From assembly GCA_001449105.1 (NCBI GenBank), contig LNIY01000075.1:1-64000 (forward strand): DNA of 64,000 nucleotides, written 5' to 3'. Shown here piece after piece: positions 9,059 to 17,929 of this stretch. Under the pieces are notes generated by a model. That model was not told where the DNA came from. It worked only from the letters and a program-made list of their open reading frames with translations, and ran no database searches. The position numbers and the translations under genes are program-made. Source of the stretch: Caulobacter vibrioides (lineage in GTDB: Bacteria; Pseudomonadota; Alphaproteobacteria; Caulobacterales; Caulobacteraceae). The stretch's first letter is position 1. Each line of letters opens with the position of its first letter.

Positions 9059-11328
9059 TACTTCCGCAGCCCCACCGGCACGCTCTGCGCCGCGACGGCC
9101 GCCGTCGTGCGCGCGGTGATCGCCGCCGAGGACGCCCCCAGCTGCACCTCGTAGTCGCCGGCCGCGACCTGCCAGCCGTGGGCCTTCTCGTCCCAGGTCG
9201 CCAGCAGGCGCGGGTCGACGGTCAGGGTGACGGTCTGGCTGGCGCCTGGAGCGAGGTCGACCTTCTGGAAGCCGGCCAGGCGGCGCGGGGCCTCCCAGCC
9301 GCCGGCCTTGGGCGAGACATAGACCTGCGGCACGTCCTTGCCGGCGCGCTTGCCGGTGTTGGTCACCTTGAAGGCCACCGTCAGCTGGCCATCGGTGGTC
9401 GAGGTCTTGAGGTCCGAATAGGCGAACGAGGTGTAGGACAGGCCGTGGCCGAACGGGAACAGGGGTTTGAGGCCCTTCTTGTCGAACCACTTGTAGCCGA
9501 CGGCCGCGCCCTCGATCGAATAGTCGACGGCGAACAGCGCGTCGGGCGTCTTCGGGTCGCCGTCGAGCTTGGGACGCGGCAGCTGGGCCTCGCCGGCCGG
9601 AAAGGTCACCGGCAGGCGGCCGGTCGCGTCGACCTCGCCGGTCAGCACGCGGGCGATGGCCTCGCCGCCACTCGTGCCCGGATACCAGGCCTGCAGCACC
9701 GCGCCCACGTCGTTCAGCCACGGCATGGTCACCGGGCCGCCGGTCTCGAGCACGACGACGGTCGGCTTGCCGGCCTTGGCGGCCGCGGCGATCATGGCGT
9801 CCTGGTTCTTGGGCAGGGCCAGGGACGCAACGTCCTCCGACTCGGTGGTCCACTGGTCGGCGAAAACGATGACCAGATCGCTCTGCGCCGCCAGCCTGGC
9901 GACCGCGGCCGGATCCTTGCCGTCGTTGTAGGTGAACCTGGCCTGCGGGGCGCGGGCCTGCAGCGCCTTCAGCGGCGAGGACGGGTAGTAGATCACCGGG
10001 CCCGGCCAGGTCTTGGGCTCCAGCCCCTGCACGGCGCGGCCGCCGGCGGGATAGACCTGCGAGGAGCCGCCGCCCGACAGCACGCCGACATCGGCATAGG
10101 CGCCGATCACGGCGATCTTCTGGGCCTTCAGCGCCAGGGGCAGCATGCCCTTGTCGTTCTTCAGCAGGACCATGCCTTCCTCGGCGTCGGCCTGGCTGAC
10201 CTTGCCGTTGGCGGCGAGATCGATCGGCGCGATCTTCACCGGATGGTCGACCGCGCCGCTGGCGAACAGCGAGCGGACGATGCGGCGGGCCATGTCGTCC
10301 AGGCGCGCCTGGCTGACCGCGCCGCTGGCCAAGTCAGCCTTCAGCACGCTCGCCAGGAAGGGCTGCTTGTCGAAGGCGTCGCCGGCCGATTCCTGGTCGA
10401 GGCCGGCATTGACCGACTTGGCGCCCGAGTGTACGGCGCCCCAGTCGGACATCACGTAGCCCTTGTAGCCCCAGTCCTGCTTGAGCACCTTGTTCAGCAG
10501 CCAGTCGTTCTCGCAGGCGTAGTGGCCGTTGACGCGGTTGTAGGCGCACATCACCGAGTGCGGGTCCGAGGCCTCCATCGCGATCTGGAAAGCCAGCAGG
10601 TCGGAGGTGCGGGCGTCGGCGTCGCCGATCCTGCTGTCGACGACGAAGCGGCCGGTCTCCTGGGCGTTCAGGGCGTAGTGCTTGATCGTCGAGACGATGT
10701 TGTTGGACTGGATGCCCTTGATCTGGGCCCCGACCATCACGCCGGCCAGCAGCGGATCCTCGCCGCCGTATTCGAAGTTGCGGCCGTTGCGCGGCTCGCG
10801 CACCAGGTTCACGCCGCCGGCCAGCATGACGTTGAAGCCCGAGTCGCGGGCCTCCTTGCCGATCATCGCGCCACCCTTCTCGGCGAGGGCCGGGTTCCAG
10901 GTGGCCGTGGTGGCCATGCCCGAGGGCAGGGCGGTGCGCTCGCGGAACTGCGCGGCGCTGCCCTGCGTGGCCACGCCGATGCCGGCGTCGGTCTCGAACT
11001 GGGCCGGGATGCCCAGGCGCGGCAGGCCCGGCACGTAGCCGGCCGAGCCGGGCAGGGAGCCTTCGATGCGCGTGTACTTGGGCTTCATGTCGGCGCCGAA
11101 GTAGCCGTAGACGAGGGTCAGCTTCTCGTCCTGGGTCATGGCCTTGACGGCCAGGTCCGCACGGGCGTCGGCGTCGAGCTTGGGGTCCAGCCAGGGCTGG
11201 CCGGCCGGGGCGGTGGCGTGGCCGGCATGGTCCGCACGGCCCTGGGCGAGGGCGGGGACGCCGGTGAAGGCGCCCATCGTGGCGACGGTCAGGGCCAGGG
11301 CGCTGGCCCGCCAGAGACGCGAATTCAT
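9058..11328 (-). CDS. Periplasmic beta-glucosidase-like glycoside hydrolase, family GH3
   Basis: A 756-residue exported glycosidase. It has a signal peptide (MNSRLWRASALALTVATMGAFTG..ALA), an (alpha/beta)8 GH3 N-domain, an alpha/beta sandwich (about 390-600) and a C-terminal fibronectin-III-like domain (about 650-740). The GH3 nucleophile is D295 in YVMSDWGAVHSG; other signatures are KHYALNAQE and NGHYACENDWLL. Enzymes of this family remove terminal beta-linked glucose or xylose from oligosaccharides. ATG 11328 is chosen because GGGAGG lies just upstream and the signal peptide starts there. It is 57 bp behind the lacI-type gene and is probably its cotranscribed target. The exact sugar cannot be read from sequence. 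Confidence 0.93.
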   Translation of the reverse strand: MNSRLWRASALALTVATMGAFTGVPALAQGRADHAGHATAPAGQPWLDPKLDADARADLAVKAMTQDEKLTLVYGYFGADMKPKYTRIEGSLPGSAGYVPGLPRLGIPAQFETDAGIGVATQGSAAQFRERTALPSGMATTATWNPALAEKGGAMIGKEARDSGFNVMLAGGVNLVREPRNGRNFEYGGEDPLLAGVMVGAQIKGIQSNNIVSTIKHYALNAQETGRFVVDSRIGDADARTSDLLAFQIAMEASDPHSVMCAYNRVNGHYACENDWLLNKVLKQDWGYKGYVMSDWGAVHSGAKSVNAGLDQESAGDAFDKQPFLASVLKADLASGAVSQARLDDMARRIVRSLFASGAVDHPVKIAPIDLAANGKVSQADAEEGMVLLKNDKGMLPLALKAQKIAVIGAYADVGVLSGGGSSQVYPAGGRAVQGLEPKTWPGPVIYYPSSPLKALQARAPQARFTYNDGKDPAAVARLAAQSDLVIVFADQWTTESEDVASLALPKNQDAMIAAAAKAGKPTVVVLETGGPVTMPWLNDVGAVLQAWYPGTSGGEAIARVLTGEVDATGRLPVTFPAGEAQLPRPKLDGDPKTPDALFAVDYSIEGAAVGYKWFDKKGLKPLFPFGHGLSYTSFAYSDLKTSTTDGQLTVAFKVTNTGKRAGKDVPQVYVSPKAGGWEAPRRLAGFQKVDLAPGASQTVTLTVDPRLLATWDEKAHGWQVAAGDYEVQLGASSAAITARTTAAVAAQSVPVGLRK

Positions 11329-11385
11329 TCTACCTCCCACTCGTATGATCTTGGCCGGCGATGCGGCGGTGTGTTTTCGGGCCCG

Positions 11386-12423
11386 TCAGCCGGGCTTGGC
11401 CGGCGGCCGCTTGCGGGCCGGGCCGGTGGATTCGCGGACAACCAGGGTGTGCTGGGCCAGGAAGGGGCTGGGGCGGATGCCCGAGTCGCTGCTGTTCCAG
11501 GCCGCGAAGGTCTGCAGGGCGCGCAGGGCCATCGGCTCGAACGGCTGGCGGATGGTGGTCAGGGTCGGCCAGATGACCCCGGCGATCGGCGCGTCGTCGA
11601 AACCCACCACCGACAGGTCGTCGGGAATGCGCAGGCCGCGGCGCTGGGCCTCCATGCAGGTGGCGGCGGCCATGTCGTCGTTGGCGGCGAAGATGGCGGT
11701 CGGCGGCTCGTCGATGTCGAGCAGCAGCTTGGCGGCGTCGAGGCCGGTCTTGAAGGTGAACTCGCCCCCGACGATCAGCTCCGGGGCTGGGCGCGGCAGG
11801 CCGGCGGCGGCGTAGGCCTCGAAGAAGCCGTTGCGGCGATGGGTGCTGGCGGCGTGGTCCGGGTGGCCGGCGATGTGGCCGATGCGGGTGTGGCCCAGGC
11901 TGAACAGGTGCTCGACCACCTCGCGGGCGGCGGCGCGGTCGTCCATGGCGATGGCCGGGAAGTTGGGGTCGGGCGTGGTCGGCGAGATCAGCACGCAGCG
12001 CACGTCGAGTTCGCGCATCAGCGCCTTCAGCGGGCCGAAGTCGCACTCGGGCGGCAGCAGGATCACCTCGCGGACGCCGCCGTCCTCGATGAAGGCGCGG
12101 ATGCGCTCGTGCCAGCCGACCACCGGGCCGTCGAACAGCTCCACGGTCAGGTGGCGGCCGGTCTCCAGGCAGGCCAGCAGCAGGGCGTGGTGGGTGCGGG
12201 TGTGATAGCCGCCGCTGGGGTCGCCCATCAGCACGCCGACGGCCGAGGCGCCTTGCGCGCGGAAGTGACGGGCCACGGCGCTGGGCTGGTAGCCGAGCGC
12301 GGCCATGGCCTCGCGCACCTTGTCGCGGGTCTTGGTGGTGACGCTGGCGTGGTCGTTCATGACCCGCGAGACGGTCTTGGCCGAGACCCCCGCCCGCTGA
12401 GCCACATCGTGAATCGTCGTCAT
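11386..12423 (-). CDS. LacI-family transcriptional regulator
   Basis: A 345-residue repressor. The N-terminal helix-turn-helix MTTIHDVAQRAGVSAKTVSRVMN is the classic LacI/PurR DNA-binding motif, followed by the hinge LGYQPSAVARHFRAQ and a periplasmic-binding-protein-like effector domain (about 65-330) ending in GFDDAPIAGVIWPTLTTIRQP. It should bind a sugar ligand and control the adjacent GH3 gene downstream and, across the divergent 664-bp gap, the TonB-dependent receptor. A candidate operator with a central CpG lies at 12845-12862. Confidence 0.95.
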   Translation of the reverse strand: MTTIHDVAQRAGVSAKTVSRVMNDHASVTTKTRDKVREAMAALGYQPSAVARHFRAQGASAVGVLMGDPSGGYHTRTHHALLLACLETGRHLTVELFDGPVVGWHERIRAFIEDGGVREVILLPPECDFGPLKALMRELDVRCVLISPTTPDPNFPAIAMDDRAAAREVVEHLFSLGHTRIGHIAGHPDHAASTHRRNGFFEAYAAAGLPRPAPELIVGGEFTFKTGLDAAKLLLDIDEPPTAIFAANDDMAAATCMEAQRRGLRIPDDLSVVGFDDAPIAGVIWPTLTTIRQPFEPMALRALQTFAAWNSSDSGIRPSPFLAQHTLVVRESTGPARKRPPAKPG

Positions 12424-12551
12424 TCGTGAAGACCCGCACCCGACTCGGCCGCGATGCGCATCCCCCGGCAGGGGCGGCTCGGCGGCTCCCGAGACGCAGC
12501 CATACCGCAGCTCGACCGGCTTGTCATGCGATGGGACAAGTCGTGGTCAAA

Positions 12552-12574
12552 AAATGTCCTCGTCGTGGACATTT
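12552..12574. promoter_or_regulatory. Perfect inverted repeat AAATGTCC-N7-GGACATTT
   Basis: Two perfect 8-bp arms are separated by TCGTCGT, in an AT-rich part of the lacI/TonB-receptor gap about 130 bp upstream of the lacI start. GGACAT recurs nearby in the same orientation (around 12673), and a GGGACATTT occurs near 12880. It could be an operator for a dimeric regulator; no T-run follows it, so it is not a terminator. Confidence 0.4.
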
Positions 12575-12844
12575 ATGCGGTCATTTATGGTGTCCTTGAG
12601 GTCATCGTAGTCGAGCTGGAACCGCTTCCGATCGCGATCTGGATGAAAATATCCATGACGCTGTCTGTCGCGGACATGGTCGCTCTGGTTCGCGCCTTGG
12701 TAACTGCTAGCGCTGTCTTTCGCGGCGGGCGGGTGGAGTTGCTATGAAAAACATAACAAAAACAATAATATATAGAACGGTCGATCCTGGGTGTCGTAGC
12801 GACCTCTCGCTGTTGCAACGCTTCGCAACCCGCCGATTTCCGAA

Positions 12845-12862
12845 AATGACAACGTTGACATT
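12845..12862. promoter_or_regulatory. Candidate LacI-type operator upstream of the TonB receptor
   Basis: AATGACAAC|GTTGACATT is an 18-bp palindrome with 8 of 9 base pairs matching and a central CpG, the hallmark of LacI-family operators. It overlaps a TTGACA box (12855-12860) pointing toward the receptor gene. A weaker relative, TTGCAACGCTTCGCAA, lies at 12813-12828 (6 of 8 pairs). Confidence 0.5.
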
Positions 12863-13087
12863 CTTGTTGACTTGATCGGGACATTTGGGAATGTTGCCAC
12901 CGTGACCGGCGTCTGAGGGCCGGATCGCAGCACCGTTCCGGCGCCGGGGGTCGCCGACAGGACAATCACCGGGCCACGACCGCCGAAGCAGGTTGGCGTG
13001 AAGGTCGAGGCCCGGCTCGAGACCCACCGCGGCGTCAAAAGGCGCCGCGGCCCGAACGCAAGAACAAGACATTGGGGAGCGATCGAT

Positions 13088-16000
13088 TTGACCACATCAC
13101 GTAGGAAGTCCGCCTGGACTCGCGGCTTGACCCTGGCCCTCCTGGCCGGCGCGTCTCAGGCCGTCATCACCACAACCGCCCTGGCGCAGGGCGCCGGCCA
13201 GACCGAAGAGACCGCCGTCGACGAGATCGTCGTCACCGGCGTGCGCGGCTCGCAGCTGAAGTCGGTCGACGTCAAGCGGCGCGAAACCGCGATTGTCGAC
13301 GCGATCTCGTCGGAAGACATCGGCAAGCTGCCCGACGTCACCGTCGCCGACGCGCTGCAGCGCATTTCGGGCGTCCAGATCCAGCGCGACGCCGGCGAAG
13401 GCAAGAGCGTCAACATCCGCGGCCTGTCGCAGGTCATCACCCTGCTGAACGGCGAGCAGTATCTCAGCGCGGGCAACATGGGCTCGGCCCAGCCCAATCT
13501 GCTGGACGTGCCCTCGCAGCTGATGAACCAGGTGCTGGTCTTCAAGTCGACCGACCCGAACAACGCCCTGTCGGGCATCTCGGGCACCATCGACCTGCGC
13601 ACCCGCCGTCCCTTCATGATGAAGGAAGGCTTCCAGCTCGCCGGCGGCCTCGAAGGCCAGCGCGGCGAACGCTCCAAGGAAGACGACTACCTGGCCAACA
13701 TCCTGGCCAGCTGGCGCAACGAACGCGTCGGCGTCCTGGTGTCGGGCGTGCGCAGCCAGTCGAACCTGAGCAACAACTTCTCCGGCGCCGTCGTCCTGTC
13801 GGGCAACAACGACTGGGGCGGTTCGAACGCCAACAACTTCCTCTCGCCGCACGGCTTCGAAAGCTTCAACCGCGTCGTCGAACGCAAGCGCACGGGCCTG
13901 AACGTGTCGTTCGAGGCCGACCTGGGCGAGGGCTTCACCCTGATCGCCGAGGGCTTCTACGCCAAGCTCGACGAATACAACCGCGCCGTCGGCATCAACA
14001 TCTCCAACCGCTGGGACGGCGGGGCCTTCGGGACCTGGACCACGCCCACCGACACCCGGGCGACCGGCGTCAGCGCGCCCTCCACCGGCGGCGGCAACGG
14101 CCGTCCGTGGCTGGCCGTCGACGAGTACGACATCAATGCGTGGTGGATTAACTCCTTCACCGTCAACCGGGTCAGCAAGTCCGAGAGCAAGAACTACAAT
14201 CTCGAACTGAAGTACGACAACGACGGCCCGTTCAGCTTCGAGGCCCGCGCCATCCGCGCCGACGGCGAGCGCCTGAGCATGAACGGCCAGGCCCAGGGCG
14301 ATCTCTCCAACTGGCAGTACGGCGACGGGCGCTTCAACCTGTTCCGCAACGCCGCCGACCGCACCCGCGGCCCGTTCTATCCGAAGGCCATCTGCGACAC
14401 CTATCCGGCCAGCCAGCGCAGCAACGCCGTGGTCGGCTCGGCCGGCGGCTGCTACCTGAACCCGAACCCGCTGGGCTACGGTCAGAACCCGCAGCTGCAC
14501 TACGACATCAGCGGCAAGAGCCCGGTGTGGAGCGGCTTCGACACGCCGATCTCCGGCGGCCTGGGCGCGGGCAAGACCCTGCGCGACTACATGGCCAACA
14601 AGGACAGCTACGCGATCGCGGCCTTCTCGTCGGAAGGCAACAACGAAGTCGAGTCGGACATGAACGTGTTCCGCGCCGACGGGCACTACAAGTTCGAAGA
14701 CAAGTTCCTGGGCTTCATCACCAAGGTCGACGCCGGCGTGCGCCAGAGCGACCGCTCGGTGAGCGTCGAGCAGTTCCACCTGTTCTCGGGCTTCTACGGC
14801 GGCTCGCCCGGCGCGGTGCAGGCCAACGGAACCCCGGTTCCGGCCGGCGGCTGCATGGCGCAGTGGAAGGCCATCGACGTCGTCATGAGCCAGAACCAGT
14901 GCCAGGCGGGCGAGTTCGTGCCCAACCCGATCACCGGCGTGCCGGAGTTCCAGGGCTACACCGTCAATCGCCCGACCAAGCTGTCGACCCACAACAACAC
15001 GCTGTTCGTCACCGACCTGGGCGGCGTGACCTCGGGCATGCCCGGGTTCTGGGCCGTCGATCCGCGTGACTTCGACGACGTGCTGGCCTTCCAGAAGAAG
15101 GTGTTCGGCGACGCCGTCCGCGTCACCGTTCCGGGCCAGACCTACGACGTCGACCTGAAGGAGCAGAGCGCCTACGCCGCCGGCGCCTTCGAGATCGGCC
15201 AGCTGTCGGGCGACTTCGGCCTGCGCGTCATCCAGACGGAACTGCTGGTGAAGCAGAACCTGACCGGCGACGTGATGAACTACGGCGACACCAACGCCGA
15301 CGACGGCGACACGGTCACCCGCCGCAAGTACACCGACTGGCTGCCGTCGCTGAATGCGGCCTACGACCTGACCGACAGCATCAAGTTCCGCTTCGCCTAC
15401 TCCAAGACCATGCAGCCGCTCGACCTGGGCAGCTATGGCGGCGGCCTGAAGATCAACACCGCCGACTGCGGCGCGACCCTGCCGAACGTCCGCTGCGTCA
15501 CCGGCGCCGAGGCTTCGGGCAACCCGAACCTCGATCCGTGGCGGTCGCAGAACTTCGACGTCGCGGCCGAGTACTACTTCGGCCAGGCCTCGATGGTGAA
15601 CATCTCGGCCTTCGTGCTGAAGATCGACAGCTACGTCACCGGCGGCACCATCAAGGGCAGCTTCCCCGACCAGGACGGCGTGGTCCGTCGCGAGGTCGAC
15701 GTGACGCTGCCGCTGCAAGGTGAAGGCGGCGAGGTGAAGGGCCTGGAAGTGGGCGCCAAGATCGCGTTCAGCGACGTGGTTCCCGACGTGCCGGTGCTGC
15801 GCAACTTCGGTGTCGACACCAACTACACCTACTCGCCCAGCGAAGAGCAGCGGATCGACCTGACGGGCGAAAAGCTGCCGTTCTTCGACAACTCCAAGCA
15901 CCAGTTCAACCTGATCGGCTGGTACCAGGACGACAAGCTGCAGGCGCGGGTGGCCTACAACTACCGCACCGATCGCCTCGCCGGCACCATGGGCGGCGGC

Positions 16001-16219
16001 GGCGGCCGGACGATCCCGGTCATGCAGGACGCCACCGGCTACGTCGACGTCAACGTCAGCTACGCGGTCCGCGACAACCTCACGGTCTACTTCAACGGCT
16101 CGAACGTGACCGGCGAGATCGAGGATTACTACCTGCGTTTCGCCAAGGGGAAGGAACAGTACTCGTCGCAGAACGAGTTCGAGCCCCGCTACGTGATCGG
16201 CGTCCGCGCCAAGTGGTGA
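13088..16219 (+). CDS. TonB-dependent outer-membrane receptor
   Basis: A 1043-residue receptor. It has a signal peptide (TSRRKSAWTRGLTLALLAGASQ...ALAQ), a TonB-box-like EIVVTG segment, a plug domain (about 50-190: SEDIGKLPDVTVADALQRISGVQIQRD...VNIRGL), and a 22-strand beta-barrel ending in the aromatic residue W (YVIGVRAKW), as required for BAM insertion. The TTG start at 13088 follows GGGGAG by 8 nt and gives a normal signal peptide; the longer frame to 12998 would put a charged segment in front of it. It probably imports an oligosaccharide or similar ligand using TonB energy. The long plug type and neighbours match sugar-uptake receptors of Caulobacter and Xanthomonas. Confidence 0.95.
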   Translation: MTTSRRKSAWTRGLTLALLAGASQAVITTTALAQGAGQTEETAVDEIVVTGVRGSQLKSVDVKRRETAIVDAISSEDIGKLPDVTVADALQRISGVQIQRDAGEGKSVNIRGLSQVITLLNGEQYLSAGNMGSAQPNLLDVPSQLMNQVLVFKSTDPNNALSGISGTIDLRTRRPFMMKEGFQLAGGLEGQRGERSKEDDYLANILASWRNERVGVLVSGVRSQSNLSNNFSGAVVLSGNNDWGGSNANNFLSPHGFESFNRVVERKRTGLNVSFEADLGEGFTLIAEGFYAKLDEYNRAVGINISNRWDGGAFGTWTTPTDTRATGVSAPSTGGGNGRPWLAVDEYDINAWWINSFTVNRVSKSESKNYNLELKYDNDGPFSFEARAIRADGERLSMNGQAQGDLSNWQYGDGRFNLFRNAADRTRGPFYPKAICDTYPASQRSNAVVGSAGGCYLNPNPLGYGQNPQLHYDISGKSPVWSGFDTPISGGLGAGKTLRDYMANKDSYAIAAFSSEGNNEVESDMNVFRADGHYKFEDKFLGFITKVDAGVRQSDRSVSVEQFHLFSGFYGGSPGAVQANGTPVPAGGCMAQWKAIDVVMSQNQCQAGEFVPNPITGVPEFQGYTVNRPTKLSTHNNTLFVTDLGGVTSGMPGFWAVDPRDFDDVLAFQKKVFGDAVRVTVPGQTYDVDLKEQSAYAAGAFEIGQLSGDFGLRVIQTELLVKQNLTGDVMNYGDTNADDGDTVTRRKYTDWLPSLNAAYDLTDSIKFRFAYSKTMQPLDLGSYGGGLKINTADCGATLPNVRCVTGAEASGNPNLDPWRSQNFDVAAEYYFGQASMVNISAFVLKIDSYVTGGTIKGSFPDQDGVVRREVDVTLPLQGEGGEVKGLEVGAKIAFSDVVPDVPVLRNFGVDTNYTYSPSEEQRIDLTGEKLPFFDNSKHQFNLIGWYQDDKLQARVAYNYRTDRLAGTMGGGGGRTIPVMQDATGYVDVNVSYAVRDNLTVYFNGSNVTGEIEDYYLRFAKGKEQYSSQNEFEPRYVIGVRAKW

Positions 16220-16239
16220 TCTAGACTTCCTCCCTGCGC

Positions 16240-16285
16240 CCGCCGTGGCGGCCCTTCGGGGTCGCCACGGCGGCTCTTTTTGTTT
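16240..16285 (+). terminator. Intrinsic terminator after the TonB receptor
   Basis: CCGCCGTGGCG pairs with CGCCACGGCGG, extended inward by GCCC/GGGT and capped by a stable TTCG tetraloop, then CTCTTTTTGTTT. It may attenuate transcription into the halogenase genes 60 bp downstream, so these may be expressed at a lower level or by read-through. Confidence 0.88.
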
Positions 16286-16347
16286 GGGCAGGCAGCTATT
16301 CAACGGCGCTTCTGGGCGCCAGTTTTCCGGTTCGGGGAGGACCGGTC

Positions 16348-17886
16348 ATGGAGCAAGACGTTCGCAACGGACGCATCCGCAGCATCGTCATCGTCGGCGG
16401 CGGGACCGCCGGCTGGATGGCCGCCGCATCCCTGCGCCGTCATTTCGGCAAGGCGCCGATCGACATCACCCTGGTCGAGAGTTCCGAGATCGGCACGATC
16501 GGGGTGGGCGAGGCGACCATCCCCACCATTCGCAATTTCTACCAGTCGCTGGGTCTGGACGACCTGGAGGTGCTGCGCGCGACGCAGGGCACGTGCAAGC
16601 TGGGCATCCGCTTCAAGGACTGGATGGCCCCGGGCTCGGCCTTCATCCATCCGTTCAGCCTGTACGGCCAGGACCTCAATGGCGTTCCCTTCCAGCACTA
16701 CTGGCTGAAGGCCCGCAGCGCCGCCGACGTCGGCGAACTGGGCGAGTATTCGCTGGGCGCCAGCCTGGCGGCGGCGGGGAAGTTCACCGTGCCGGCGGCC
16801 AATCCGCCGTCCAGCCTTTCGGTGTTCGACTGGGCGCTGCATTTCGACGCCGCCCTGTTCGCCCAGCTGATGCGCCGGGTGGCCGAGGCCAACGGCGTGC
16901 GCCGCATCGACGCCAAGGTGGTGAAGGTCAATCTGCGGGCCGAGGACGGCTTCGTCGCCTCGCTGGGCCTGCATACCGGCGCGAGCATCGAGGGCGATCT
17001 CTTCATCGACTGCTCGGGCTTTCGCGGCCTGCTGATCGAGGAGGCCTTGCAGACCGGCTACGAGGACTGGTCGCAGTGGCTGTTCTGCGACCGGGCCCTG
17101 GCCGTGCAGAGCCAGCCGCCCGAGGGCGCCGAGCCCCCGCCCTATACCGACGTCACCGCCCACAGCGCCGGCTGGCGCTGGCGCATCCCGCTGCAGCACC
17201 GCTACGGCAACGGCTACGTCTATTCCAGCCGCCATATCGACGACGAGGCGGCCAAGGCTGAGCTGGTCGCCGCCGTGCCCGACCGCCTGCTGCACGAGCC
17301 GCGCCTGATCCGCTTCACGCCCGGTCGCCGCAAGAAGGTGTGGAACCGCAACGTGGTGGCCCTGGGGCTCAGCTCGGGTTTTCTGGAGCCGCTGGAAAGC
17401 ACCTCGATCGCCCTGATCGAGACCGGCATCGAGAAGCTGAAGGCGCTGTTCCCCGATCGCGGCTTCGATCCGGCCGTGATCGACGAGTTCAACGACTGGT
17501 CCAGGCGCGAGATGGAGCGGGTGCGCGACTTCGTCGTGCTGCACTACAAGGCCGCCCAGCGGGGCGACACGCCGTTCTGGCGCACCACACGCGACGCCGA
17601 CATTCCCGAGACCCTGGCCCGCAAGGTCGAGCTGTTCCGCGCCCGCGGCCACATCGCCCGCTATCGCTGGGAGATGTTCCAGCCGCCCAGCTGGCTGGCG
17701 ATCTTCGCCGGCTTCGACATCCTGCCCGACAGCTGGGATCCGGCGCTGGACGGGATCGACGGCCAGGCGCTGGCGGCCAGCCTCAACCAGATGCGCGCGG
17801 GCGTGGCCCGGGCTGTGGCGCAGGCCCCCACCCACGGCGAGTTCCTGCGCCGCTATGTCGGCCAGGCGCCGGCGGCGGCCGAATAG
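16348..17886 (+). CDS. Flavin-dependent (tryptophan-type) halogenase homologue 1
   Basis: 512 residues. The FAD-binding motif IVIVGGGTAGWM is at 13-24, and IGVGEATIPT follows. The catalytic lysine of flavin halogenases, which forms the halogenating species, is conserved as K84 in CKLGIRFKDW, and the family signature GWRWRIP is at 275-281. Known relatives chlorinate or brominate indole rings using FADH2 and oxygen; many genes of this kind sit next to TonB receptors (for example BrvH of Brevundimonas) and their natural substrate is unknown. Start ATG 16348 follows GGGGAGGA. It stands 61 bp before the second homologue in what looks like one transcription unit. Confidence 0.9.
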   Translation: MEQDVRNGRIRSIVIVGGGTAGWMAAASLRRHFGKAPIDITLVESSEIGTIGVGEATIPTIRNFYQSLGLDDLEVLRATQGTCKLGIRFKDWMAPGSAFIHPFSLYGQDLNGVPFQHYWLKARSAADVGELGEYSLGASLAAAGKFTVPAANPPSSLSVFDWALHFDAALFAQLMRRVAEANGVRRIDAKVVKVNLRAEDGFVASLGLHTGASIEGDLFIDCSGFRGLLIEEALQTGYEDWSQWLFCDRALAVQSQPPEGAEPPPYTDVTAHSAGWRWRIPLQHRYGNGYVYSSRHIDDEAAKAELVAAVPDRLLHEPRLIRFTPGRRKKVWNRNVVALGLSSGFLEPLESTSIALIETGIEKLKALFPDRGFDPAVIDEFNDWSRREMERVRDFVVLHYKAAQRGDTPFWRTTRDADIPETLARKVELFRARGHIARYRWEMFQPPSWLAIFAGFDILPDSWDPALDGIDGQALAASLNQMRAGVARAVAQAPTHGEFLRRYVGQAPAAAE

Positions 17887-17929
17887 ACGACCAACAACGA
17901 TAAAAGACAAAGCTTACGGGAGACGGCCG

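Larger units (their letters stand above)
12424..13087. other. Divergent control region between the lacI-type gene and the TonB receptor gene
   Basis: 664 bp with no convincing gene and lower GC than the flanks, especially at 12535-12900. It contains a perfect 8-bp inverted repeat (12552-12574), an AT-rich tract (12745-12780), and two LacI-type palindromes (12813-12828 and 12845-12862). An in-frame open stretch at 12454-12747 has atypical composition and no ribosome site. Confidence 0.6.

Noticed and set aside
9013..12429. A 1138-codon open frame opposite the GH3 and lacI-type genes
   Set aside because: It spans two real genes on the other strand and consists of His/Gly/Gln/Arg-rich low-complexity sequence; no ribosome site.
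12454..12747. A 97-codon frame in the lacI/TonB-receptor gap
   Set aside because: Lower GC at third positions than real genes here, no ribosome site, no recognisable domain; the region looks regulatory.
13097..16303. A 1068-codon open frame opposite the TonB receptor
   Set aside because: Antisense shadow with the same biased composition; the plus-strand receptor has a signal peptide, plug and barrel end.
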